Positions 37,819 to 49,200 of a stretch of DNA of 64,000 nt are shown piece by piece (position 1 is the stretch's first letter; the number at the start of each line of letters is the position of its first letter). Under the pieces are notes generated by a model. It was not told where the DNA came from. It made no database searches and saw only the letters and a list, made by a program, of their open reading frames with translations. Position numbers and translations under genes: made by a program. Origin of the DNA: Anabas testudineus (lineage: Eukaryota; Chordata; Actinopteri; Anabantiformes; Anabantidae). The stretch lies in NCBI RefSeq assembly GCF_900324465.2, contig NC_046616.1, forward strand, positions 9,588,047 through 9,652,046. The letters are read 5' to 3'.

Positions 37819-40800
37819 CTACTGGCTTATTGTTTTGGTATAATTCTGAATGAGACCTTGGAAGTACTGCTGCGTGTTTTTATAGGGCTGGAAAATAATA
37901 ATGTAGCATTTTGGCAGGAAATACCACAACAGAAAAGAGTAGAGACTGGAAAGTACAGCTAAGGCATTAAAAATTATGATTAACTTGCCATGGTAAAGCA
38001 TGTGCACTGTAACAAAAATGATCCAGGTAAGGATCAGTATGAACAGGCAGAAGGTTATTGCTTTGGCCTCATTATAATTTTTGGGGAGGTCTTTCCCCAT
38101 GTAGGAGAAAATAAAGCAAAGGGAGCACAGAGATGCAAGAAAAATCAAAGGACCAGCAGTAGCTTTTAGATTAATATCACAGTCAGCTATGATTTTGTCT
38201 TGATACCAAACCTTGTCATCATAGGGCACAGGTGGTCCATAACAGTATCCAATAAGAAGCAAGAGAGTCTGCATAACAAATGCCCCAGCGATGATCCACC
38301 ACTGCCCATGATATTTTATCCACAAACTGTGGAGCTGAGGGAAATTGGCGGCTATTTTGAAAATGCAAACAATTTGAAAAGAACGCACAACAAAACATGC
38401 TAGACAAACCGTGTAGAACAGGGTAAATGGTAACAACCTCATGATACAAAAAGAAGTTGTTGGCTTACCAAAGTAAAAGAACACACCAACACTACACAGA
38501 GTGAGACAGCCTAAAATTAGGAAGCACATTGGTCCCCCAGCAGATCTGACAACAGGTGTGTTATAGTTGATGGCAAAGAGAACAGACATGGCTAATGTGA
38601 GGCCCATGAAGGCACAGGACCCAATCATGAGCAGTATAGCTCCAATGTCTGTGAATGCTATGTACTCCACCACCCGCAGCTTACAAGATGTACTTCCTCC
38701 TTCAGACCATTCTGTCTCTTTACAGTAGATGCATGTATAGGGATCCTCTGTTTGACAGGAGAAATGGAAAGACAATCCATGTGTGAAAATTATGTGTGTT
38801 CTCAGATGTTTTTCTTTGCTTCATTCATGCCAATAATTTTAAACTTCTGAAACAGATTAACATCTTTTCCACAACCACAGGATGTGTCTCTGAAGTGGTT
38901 GTTTCAGAAATGAGAAGCTACTCACTGCATCAGTTAGGGTTAAACAACTTGTTGACAGATGAATAATAATCATCCATGCAGTAATTATCAAATGAAAGGC
39001 TCTTACCTCTTTGCTTAGTTACAGTAAATCAAGGTGGTGACTTTTTTTTGGACAGGCAGTGTACATCAACATGAAATGACAAACATCTTTCTGAAGTTTG
39101 GTCTCAGGAAGGCAGCTCTATGATGACAGCACTGCTTTTTAAAATTTGCGTCATCATTGTATCATCATTTACCTGTAATGTTGACATAGGTTCCATTTGG
39201 ACAGATTTCGCAAGTGAAGCAGCATTTATGAATTCCATCTTGCGTTTTAGCATATCCTCTGGGACACTCTCGAGAACATAGTGAAATAGGCACCTGCACA
39301 ACACAGTCATAAATATAAATATGTATGAGATTTTAAAGAGATTTTGTAATCTAGATTCCTTTACATCTAGATCTTTAAATTGTACTATTAAAAACATTGC
39401 TGGTTTGCCTGATATTTCACCATTGGCACAGGTCTTGCTAAAAAACATGTGGCAAATTTAAAGGAAAAACTCACTCAGAGGAAATGATCAACTCAAACTA
39501 CACTATGATAAAACCATGTTTATCTTGATGGGAGTTCTCTCTTATAGGGTGGAGGGTGGGGTCACAGAATGTTTTTTATGAAAATTATGTAAATTGCATG
39601 CTATAAGTTTCGCAGGCCCTGGATATGAACCTGGGGGGAACACCAGTGGGAGATTTTCGATGACGTGTTGAACACAATGTTGTACACTATTGTAATCAAC
39701 AGCAAATTAAAAAATCTGCTAGAAAGTACAGAACATCTGCTGTAGGTGTTCAAATTGGTTGAGGTCTGGACACAGCGAAGAGCATACATGTAGCATATGA
39801 TTCAAATAATTTTCACATTCATTTAACCATTCACCATGAATTCTAGAAGAGACCACTTCCATCAGTATAAAACAGAGATAGGCTGAAAACAACTTACTTT
39901 TCCTGTCCCATGCCAGTATATTTTGGAGGTGTTGATGAAGAAATAGGGTGATGGGTAAAATTTAGTAATGCCGACCTCCTGTGCATCACCAGTGTAGTTC
40001 CAATAAACTATGGAGTAGGATCCAAACATTGGATCACCATTCTCATCAAACCGAATCCTTTGATTTAGAAGTGTAAAATTTGACTTCCGCAGCTCTGCCA
40101 GGATCTGATATGGGGACACAAATATTACATTATTTGAGTGAATTCGCAATAAATATTGATGTCTGCGTTAAAGTAGCTTTAAAAAATATTACTGTGAAAG
40201 GAGGACATGCAGTACAGCAGAAGTTTTCCTCTGGGTTTGTCTTACAGTGCTTGACAAAGTAGTGGTTACTCTGTTTAAAGTACTCTATTGAAAGCCATCA
40301 ACATCTGTCTATTATCTTATTTTCTTGTTTCAGGCAAGAATCTTGTATTATTCACATATCAGAAAAATCAAATGGTGAGAACTATTCTGTGATATGAATT
40401 CAGAAATTGTCCGTCTACTTACCATGTATGGGTGCACTGTAATATTCATATTACATCTGCCAGTTCCACATTGCAAGACATGATGTAATGCGTGACTGGT
40501 GGCATATACAGCAGAATAAACAGGAAAAGAGAAAGATGGGTCTGCAGCAAGGATTTCTTGTGGAGTCAGGCTACTGCAGTTGCAAACTTGATTACAAAGC
40601 TTCTGCTTTCCTGCATTTTCACAGTAAGTCTGCTTTTTGGAAGAATAGATGAAATCACTGAAACCAGGTATTGTCATTGCTGGCTCAGAAACTCCAAGTA
40701 CTGTTCCAATATTTCTGATTCCTTTCTCCTTTGGGAGCCTTTTGTTTAACGACCATGCATTTCCTGCTATCCACACCTTGTTGGTGAAATTTTTTTGTAT

Positions 40801-42005
40801 TGCTGATTTAATTAAAGCTTCAGCATTCCATTCAGGTGCAATAACAATAATCACTTTTATCCTCTGTGCATCAATCTGTTTAAATATTGGGGAGAAATCG
40901 GTATTATAATCGAGACCTTCATTGTATGCCAGGCAGATCTCAGTGTCTTTAATCTTTTGTATAAACAAATCCAGGCCATCTTTCCCATAATCGTTATCAC
41001 TGTAAAGGAAAGCAACCCAGCGCCAGTTGAAGTTCAGCAGAATGTCAACAATCACTTTCATGACGTCTTTACTGGGGAGGACTGTCCGTAAGAAAGATGG
41101 AAAATTCTGTTTTTTTGAAAAGATAGAGCTAGAAGCTGCATAACTGACCTGTAAAATAAGTAACGACATGATCAGTATTTTCAGTGACAAATATTTTTAA
41201 GAATATAAACGAACAGTTTTTGATATGGTAAAAATATGTTCAAATGTAATAATGCATAAATATACCATGGGAATCAGATTCCCCATGAAGAGTGGGGCAA
41301 TACTCAATGACTCAGTGCTTGTGTAAGTGCCAATCACTGCTATGACTTTGGACTGATTCATGAGTGGTTTACCCCAACGTGGGATCAAGCCATTGTTTGA
41401 GATAAGATTCAAGGGTCCTGGGAAATTCTGTGTATCTGAGCAGTGGTCAAATATCTGATAGCCAAGTGATATATTTGGCAGTAGCCTGGTAGAGTTATTG
41501 ATTTGCTCGACAGAGTATCTCATCATCTGAAACCTTCGATAACTTGAGAGAGTAAAGGGTTGGCTGTGGACAGAGGAAAGCAAGAGTATGTAAGAATTAG
41601 TTTAATTTCACTTCTACATGCAAAGGCTGCACAGTTTATGATATTTAAAAGAGGTCAGTAACACAGACATTTTTCAACAGCTTTAAAAATACGTATTTTG
41701 GGGGGGCATGCAAGTAGCAGTAGTTAATGCTTGGGAGCTTGAGGTTGAAAACTTGTTTGATAATGTAGTCTGTTCACTAGGGGTTTCGCATTAGTTTCAA
41801 CTTAGATTTATTATAAGACTCACCTGGAGCAGTCGATGGCTTCTGGTCTTTCATGGTAAACAGAAGCACTGACATGATGAATATCAAAAAGTCCACCTAG
41901 CAGATAATCTCCTTCCATATGAAACTCTGAGGCCGGGGCAGTGCACTGAGCCAAGACACACAACAGATATGTCAGTAAATACAGAGCAGAAAGAAAATGT
42001 TTCAT
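37819..42005 (-). CDS. tas1r2: Taste receptor type 1 member 2-like, copy B
   Basis: Class-C taste GPCR, same architecture as its neighbours. Minus-strand exons: 42005-41824, 41563-41266, 41148-40423, 40104-39898, 39293-39173, 38747-37819. They total 2463 nt (820 aa), open throughout, with all introns GT-AG. Signal peptide MKHFLSALYLLTYLLCVLAQ, then the mature start near EFHMEGDYLLGGLF. Flytrap domain residues about 25-470, cysteine-rich domain about 472-535 (CCFTCEICPNGTYV), heptahelical exon 6 with LPKCY in helix 7. Exon 3 is nearly the same as in copy C, especially its 3' half. The helix 4/extracellular loop 2 region of exon 6 is closer to copy A (QWWIIAGAFV). Intron 5 holds a Tc1-like fragment. 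Gene symbol by resemblance to T1R2; T1R1 is less likely. Confidence 0.9.
38815..39063 (-). mobile_element. Tc1-like transposon end fragment in tas1r2 copy B intron 5
   Basis: Same family as the 17.48-18.10 kb element. ATTCATGCCAATAATTT, CAGATTAACATCTTTTCC, ACCACAGGATGT and the terminal GGTGGTGACTTTTTTTTGGA then CAGGCAGTGTA match its right half. Only one terminus is present, so it is a truncated relic. Copies A and C lack it, so it was inserted in B after duplication or was deleted from the others. Confidence 0.75.
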
Positions 42006-42049
42006 TGTTGTAGTGATCGTTTACCAATCTGATGTGAACGCTAATGCCA

Positions 42050-42130
42050 TTTGCCTCTGCCTTTAATAAATTATCATTCACTGATGATGGTGTAAGTGGT
42101 TGGCGGAGAATTCACAAATCAGTATGCAAA
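42050..42130 (-). promoter_or_regulatory. Putative promoter of tas1r2 copy B
   Basis: The shared 20-bp element TTCACAAATCAGTATGCAAA lies at 42111-42130, 106 bp upstream of the ATG. The conserved TGCCTCTGCCTTTAATA block near 42050-42068 reads TATTAAAGGCAGAGGCA on the minus strand, a TATA-like site at a plausible distance. Confidence 0.5.
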
Positions 42131-43320
42131 ATAATTTAAACTGCTGAAACAAAAAGACATTGTGATGATCGCACCTAGTTTGCCAATAATGCACTGTTAA
42201 TCCAAGATATAAAATGTTAAAGGTTTTGTCTTTTAACCTAATATTTAATTATTATGAATAGCATAATTATCATAATCTTCTCACTGTCCATAATATTGGG
42301 TAATTCTGTACACTCTAATGCAAAGTAAAGCACCAGCTCTGAAATGAATCATACTTTTACAAGGTTATAATTTCTCAGTTTTTGTTGAAACTTTATTTAA
42401 AGACCATTATATTATGCTCCTTCTGGATCTTAAAATCAAGCCCCTTGAGTCCTTTAAAATGTGCCTGTTATTGTTTATGGTGAAAAAACGTGTAGATCAT
42501 AATGAGGAGAAAGTTTAAAGACCTTTTTCAAAATGACCGGGTTTGAGTTGGCTCTTTGTCTGCCCGCCTCTTCACATTTGCAAAGAGACGTTTGTCAACC
42601 AATAAAAAAAAAAAAAAAAAAAAAAAAAAAAGACTGCTAGAAGTTACAAAGACATAGCAGCGGGATCGTAGAGATTCTGTGACAGCAGCAGATTCAGCTG
42701 AGCTTCACTAAGTTATGATGCTGTTAAAGAAACATGCCACTTTACCATTATTCACTACTGCCATAAAAAAGTTTTAAAACACACACCATGTCTCTAGTAC
42801 ATCCTGATTGTTCCTCTGAGTAATTGGCCTGAAAATCTCTCCTGCTATATATAAGAGAGAAACTATTGTTAGGTACATTAGCTGTGTAACCTGGTTTCTG
42901 CTTGGCTTTTTACAAGTGCCGATGTCGATGACAAAGGCTGATTACAGTTTCCAGTCTTTTACTTTTAGCAGAGAAGTACGGCTGGATGAAAGGGGAGAAC
43001 ATTGAGTGATGGTGCCTTGTTTTTTTTTTTTAATCAAATTAGTCCAAAGTGTAACTAAAACTGAAACCAACACAAAGTGCCCCATAGATTTTTAAATAAG
43101 TCACTTTCCATGGTGTATTTCTTTCATTCAGTTCAATTCAGTTTGCACTGTAAAAAGAAGTGATGTGACTGTGTTTCTCTGTCACAACACTGTTGTTCAT
43201 CTCCTCCAACACATGTACCAAAAAAAAGTCAAGAAGCTCTCCTTTAAGCCTCCATATAAATCTGTGAACCATGCTTCCAAAATAGTTTAAAGGCAGAGGA
43301 GAAATCAGGGGACAAATCAG
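42131..43320. other. Spacer between tas1r2 copies B and C, left part
   Basis: Non-coding; a roughly 30-bp A-run at 42603-42632 and a T-run near 43020. No gene or named repeat recognised. Confidence 0.45.
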
Positions 43321-43490
43321 GAGTCTTACAGGGTTTGACAAGTAGTGGTTATTGTGTTTAAAGTATTGAAAGCCATCTATAAACTGTCCTAAAAAAACTG
43401 ATATAAATAAATAAATAAACTGTTATCTTAATTTATTGTTTCAGGCAAAAATCTATTTTAATGTTATTTACATGTCAGAAAAATCACAGA
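43321..43490 (-). pseudogene. Relic of tas1r2 intron 3 sequence
   Basis: TCTTACAGGGTTTGACAAGT, AGTGGTTATTGTGTTTAAAG and TGTTTCAGGCAAAAATCT closely match intron 3 of copy B (40238-40375: AGTGGTTACTCTGTTTAAAG, TGTTTCAGGCAAGAATCT) in the same orientation. A short (AAAT)n lies in the middle. This suggests a deleted extra receptor copy, or a fragment moved during array turnover. No adjoining exon was found. Confidence 0.6.
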
Positions 43491-43814
43491 AAGCAACTTT
43501 TTGTTTATAATAAAAAAATTGAGTTCAGACATGTTTGGTTAGTTCTATTACAATGCTGCTTTATAGTTATAGTGTTAATTGATTTACGAACACGAATACA
43601 ATGAGTAGATTCAATCTCTGACATCTGAATGTGTGCTTCATTGAACAAAAACTAAGATGTGACACTTTTTTGTACCAAAGGTGTAACCTAGTCAGTTGCA
43701 CAAACCTGTTTTGATTTGATGTTCCCCTACTTTTTTAATCACCTATCTAGAGAAGTTTTTTGATTGCAAGCTAAACCTAAATCTACTAATTATAAACTTT
43801 ACTGAACCAAATGT

Positions 43815-44012
43815 ATCAATCCATTCCATTTCGATCCATTATCTAAACTACTTATCCTATCATAGGTCAGAGAGCGGCCAGAGTGGTTGACCTGTAGGCC
43901 ATTTGGAATTGCCAGTTAACCAAATGTGCATATCTCTGGCAGAAAACCTGAAGCACAATCAGCATGGAGAAAACATGCAATGTCCATACAGATACACTCA
44001 CTGATTTTTTTT
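43815..44012. repeat. Degenerate dispersed repeat (non-LTR type)
   Basis: TCCATTATCTAAACTACTTATCC, with later AATTGCCAGTTAACC and GGAGAAAACATGCAATGTCC, follows the layout of a very common teleost interspersed repeat. Family assignment is from memory and uncertain. Confidence 0.4.
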
Positions 44013-44429
44013 ATTGCTATCTAAATACTCCCTTACAGTTAAAAGCTACAATGTTAATTTACAATACAATAATGGCAATGTCTACATTGTATTTCTGATG
44101 AATTTCAAGTGAGAAAATCTGCTTTCAAAAACACCAAAACAGGAAGAGAACCCAGGATGAAATTCAGTGTATTGGCAGAATAACCACTTTTTATTTACTG
44201 ATGCCACCATGGGACCAGAGTTTGAATTGGCAGCACATTTTTGTACTTTTTACACAAATACATACAAATAACAAAATAGTGTAAATTTATATTTTTAAGA
44301 ATGACTTTAAGAACTATTTATTAAACATAATTTGTGAACATGTATTCTATAATAAGTATTCCAAGAGATTTCTGATACAGGTGGTGTATTAAGACTTTCA
44401 CTAGACTTTTTAGAAAAACAGATGGCAAA

Positions 44430-44850
44430 AAAAAAAAACGCACCTGAAAACAATAACAATTTCTGTGTAAACTGGTATTAGAAGATGAGGATGTAAGATC
44501 ACATAGGGTCACAAGCAAATACAATGATGAATTCAAACCAGTATTTTTGGTTTATGCTAAATTTCTACATCCTTTTACAAATGAGCTTTGCATGACTTAG
44601 CCTTTGACCACACAGGTAATTTAAAAGAATATAATTTGCAATCTCTCTCAGGATGAGAGGTGCCCAGACTTTGAGCTGGACTCTCACCAGAATTTGAATT
44701 CATGCAACCTCCTGATGAAAAGGAAGAACTTCTAATTCTTCTTGGTAGGAAAGGATGGCCCCTCATCTGTGGCACAGACAGGTTTCAAGGTGATGTGAAG
44801 GTTCATCAGAAAATATTCCAGTTACGAAGCATTGGAACTGACAGTGTCCA
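44430..44850 (-). pseudogene. Relic of rer1 exon 4 with both flanking introns (copy 1)
   Basis: The best preserved rer1 relic. On the minus strand an intact acceptor (CTGTGCCACAG) precedes a 79-bp exon-4 match at about 44689-44767, followed by an intact TG|GTGAGAG donor. The peptide would read DEGPSFPTKKN, stop, KFFLFIRRLHEFKFW, against [20 protein letters not shown] and LPEFKFW in the working gene. One in-frame stop and several substitutions show it is non-functional. About 250 bp of the following intron also matches 56.40-56.60 kb closely, including GGATGAGAGGTGCCCAGACT. No other rer1 exon is present, so it arose by DNA duplication, not retroposition. Confidence 0.85.
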
Positions 44851-45625
44851 AACCTAGATATAAAAAAACACCATCTGATCATAAGTATTATAATGTGTGT
44901 TTTCTTTGTTGAAACAACTCAATTGCTGTTCATAAGGCAACTGAAGTCAACAGAGACTGATGTCAAAAATTTATTGTGCAGTTCAAAATAATATAAAATA
45001 AACCAACCTGTCCCCAGGCAGAAAACCGGACAAACTATGCAAAACATGTTCTTTTATACCTTTCTGTAACTCCTCCTATCGTGACGCTTAATCCTGTGAC
45101 GCATAGCTATGACTTTTTATCAAGCTCCGTCCTGCTACCTAATTGCAAGCCTCCAGAGTCCCAATTGTTTGATTGTAGAAATACTTTACCTAATTTTCAT
45201 GGTGTAAATTCCCATCTTTGTCTCCAAAACATCCTTTATATTACATCATAAATTACATCAACAAGTCTCTAAACCGCATCCAATCAGATAACTGAATATG
45301 TCTCATTTGATTATATAGCTTTCCTCTAGAAAGCTGTTTCTAATGTAAGGTTAGCTGCAAACTTTATGCAGCTAACCTTATGATTGTTCTGCTTCAGCAA
45401 AATATTGCTGTGGCATTCATGTCCCTGATAAGAGTATGTAAATATTTACCTAAAATAATGCCTCCCCATATTTGAAGGAAGTAGAGAAACTGGTAAATGA
45501 GCTGGACCAATAGTGTGTGAGTTTAAATCTGTGGCAACCATTTCATATTTGTTAACCATTGTTTTCTTCTTTTGGAAGAAAATAAACTTGCAATAATAAG
45601 TACAAAATTCATGATTATCACTGTT
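44851..45625. other. Spacer between copies B and C, right part
   Basis: Non-coding. About 44.94-45.43 kb has an unusual composition that may be a dispersed element, but no family could be supported. Confidence 0.35.
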
Positions 45626-45790
45626 AATCTGCACAACAACATGGACAGAAACACTTGTTTGATAGCACTCTGCTTTGATGTTGTTTCTCCTTGACTTAGA
45701 TTTTGTTTGCTTGCCTTGTTCCTCACTTGTAAGTCGCTTTGGATAAAAGCGTCTGCTAAATGACTAAATGTAAATGTAAATGACATCTTG
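45626..45790 (-). repeat. Dispersed repeat with L2/V-SINE-like tail, copy 2
   Basis: Inverted relative to the copy at 33985-34200. It ends at TAAGTCGCTTTGGATAAAAG then CGTCTGCTAAATGACTAAATG, the typical stem-loop tail of teleost L2-related SINE/LINE elements. It is closer to the usual form of that tail than copy 1. Confidence 0.65.
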
Positions 45791-46230
45791 CATGACTACT
45801 TTTAATTTAAATACAAAACATTACACAGGCATTTCTAAGATGTGGCTGTCATGTAACCTGTAGGCATCAGAGTGAAGTCATGACATCATGTGATGAGATT
45901 AGTGTTTTTGTAATGTCAGTACTAGAACAGAGCAGAAGAAAACTCACCATTTGTTTAATTCAATCACATTTATTATTTTACTGCTGTACTTACACAAATG
46001 TAAATATCACAATTAGTAGAGCTTAGCAGAATTAACTCTAAATTTACAGAGCAGCCAGCATAACAGTAATGTCCTGACTGATTTCTGTTTAGTACTAAAA
46101 TGTTCACTATCCCTAGGATACAATAATGATAGTTGTAATATTTCCTGCTCCTATTATTAATAATTCAAGTATTCTGAAGGCACAATGCACGCACTTTCTT
46201 TCTGTCTATATACACATATTTAATAATTTA

Positions 46231-49200
46231 CTACTGGCTTATTGTTTTGGTATAATTCTGAATGAGACCTTGGAAGTACTGCTGTGTGTTTTTATAGGGT
46301 TCAAAAATAACGATGTAGCATTTTGGCAGGAAATACCACAACAGAAAGGAGTAGAGGCTGGAAAGTACAGCTAAGGCATTAAAAATTATGATTAACTTCC
46401 CACGGTAAAGCATGTGCACTGTAGCAAAGATGATCCAGGTGAGGATCAGTAGGAGCAGGCAGAAAGTTATTGCTTTGGCTTCATTATAATTTTTGGGGAG
46501 GTCTTTCCCCATGTAAGAGAAAATAAAGCAAAGGGAGCACAGAGATACAAGCACAATCACAGGACCAGCAGTAGCTTTTAGATTAATATCACAGTCAATT
46601 ATAATTTTGTCTGGATACCAGAACCTTTCGTTGTAAGGCATGGGTGGTCCATAGCAGTATCCAATAAGAAGTATGAGACTCTGAATAACAAATGCCCCAG
46701 TGATGACCAGCCGCTGGCCATGATATTTTATCCACATACTGTGGAGACGGGGGAACTTGGCGGCTATTTTGAAAATGCAAACAATTTGAAAAGAACGCAC
46801 AACAAAGCATGCTAGACAAACTGTGTAGAACAGGGTAAATGGTAACAACCTCATGATACAAAAAGAAGTTGTTGGCTTACCAAGGTAAAAGAACACACCA
46901 ACACTACACAGAGTGAGACAGCCTAAAATTAGGAAGCACATTGGTCCCCCAGCGGATCTGACAACAGGTGTGTTATAGTTGATGGCAAAGAGGACAGACA
47001 TGGCTAATGTGAGGCCCATGAAGGCACAGGACCCAATCATGAGCAGTATAGCTCCAATGTCTGTGAATGCTATGTACTCCACCACCCGCAGCTTACAAGA
47101 TGTACTTCCTTCTTCGGACCATTCTGTATCTTTACAGTAGATGCATGTGTAGGGATCCTCTGTTTGACAGGAGAAAAGCACAATTTGTCAATAAAGTGAA
47201 GGTTAACAGTTGAAAAGTCCTCTGAGGGTTAGGGGAGATTAGATAGCTGAGAAAAGTACATTAGACCTGTAATACTGTTTACAGTTGCAGTTTACAGTCA
47301 CATAGCCTAGAGGTAATAAAATTAATCAATTATTGTCCAAATGTAACTGTCATATATCATAATTTACCTGTGATGTTGACATAAGTTCCATTTGGGCAGA
47401 TTTCACAAGTGAAGCAACATTTTTGAACTCCATTTTGCCGTTTTGCATATCCCTCAGGGCACTCTGGGGAACATACTGAAGTAGGCACCTGTAAAACACA
47501 ATTGTTCAACAGAAATGTAAATCTACATGCAGAAAAGAGAATATTCTAAGTGGCAAATAAAACTAGTGTAAAAATGTAGCAGTAATGAGGAACATAAGAT
47601 TTTGTAATCAAATATCTTGTAGAGATTTACCTGTAAATTTCACCATGAATATCAATAACAATGTTTAAGCTCATGTACACTTATCTTTGTAGAATGAAAC
47701 CTCAGGAAAGAAAAACATATACTTTAAATTAATGCAAATGTTTATTGGTGAAAAAATAACACAAAAAAAAAACACAATCAAAAAATACTTACTTCTCCAT
47801 TTCCATGCCAATTAATTTTTGTGGTGTTGATGAAGAAATAGAGTGATGGGCGAAATTTATGTATGCCGACCTCTTGTGCACCACCAGTGCTGTTCCAGAA
47901 AACTATGGAATAATATCCAAACATAGGATCTCCATTCTCATCAAAGTGAATACTTTCATTTAGAAGTGTGAAATTTGACTTCCGCAGCTCTGCAAGGATC
48001 TGATAAGGGTACACAAAGTTTATATTACTTCGATGTGGTCACAATGGACTTTTAACATACTCCTGCAGTGTAATGTCATCTTTCAGATGTTTTATCAAGT
48101 GTGTTTTGAAGATCTGTTATTGGATTTTGTTACTAGACAGATAAAAATCTTTGATTTTGTTCTGATGATTTAAGATATTTGTCATCTATAATATTGGATG
48201 TATATGATAAAAACAGACCATGAGTTTGTGTTATATTCACATATATCACATGTACAAGCAAACTAATATGAAAAAACATATGGCCAAGAATCAAAGAAAT
48301 TAGTATATATTCAATTAATTCAGAAATTGTCCGTCTACTTACCATGTATGGGTGCACTGTAATATTCATATTACATCTGCCAGTTCCACATTGCAAGACA
48401 TGATGTAATGCATAACTGGTGGCATATACAGCAGAATAAACAGGAAAAGAGAAAGATGGGTCTGCAGCAAGGATTTCTTCTGGAGTCAGGCTACTGCAGT
48501 TGCAAACTTGATTACAAAGCTTCTGCTTTCCTGCATTTTCACAGTAAGTCTGCTTTTTGGAAGAATAGATGAAATCACTGAAACCAGGTATTGTCATTGC
48601 TGGCTCAGAAACTCCAAGCACTGTTCCAATATTTCTGATTCCTTTCTCTTTTGGGAGATTCTTGTTTAGGGACCACGCATCCCCTGCTATCCACACCCTG
48701 TTGGTGAAATTTACTTCTATTGCTGAGTTAATTAGAGCTTCAGCGTTCCACTCAGGAGCGAAAACGATAATCACATTTATCCTCTGTGCATCAATTTGTT
48801 TCAATATTGTGGGGTTATCAGTATAATAATCGAGACCTTCATTGTATGCCAGGCAGATCTCAGTGTCTTTAATCTTCTGTATAAACAAATCCAGGCCATC
48901 TTTCCCATAATCGTTATCACTGTAAAGGAAAGCAACCCAGCGCCAGTTGAAGTTCAGCAGAATGTTAACAATCACTTCTACGACGTCTTTATTGGGATGA
49001 ACCGTTCGTAAGAAAGATGGAAAATTCTGTTTTTTTGAAAAGATAGAGCTAGCAGCTCCATAACTGACCTGTAAAATAAGTAACAGAGAAATGATCAATA
49101 TTTTCAGTGACAATAAATTCTTCAAAATATTAAAAAAATGATTTTACAGGTGTTTGTATCTTCTGATTAATCTACTCAAATATATTTTTGAAATAAAATA

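Noticed and set aside
44940-45430. Possible solo LTR of an old retroelement
   Set aside because: Composition and an AATAAA on the minus strand are suggestive, but no convincing terminal motif pair, target duplication or internal region was found.
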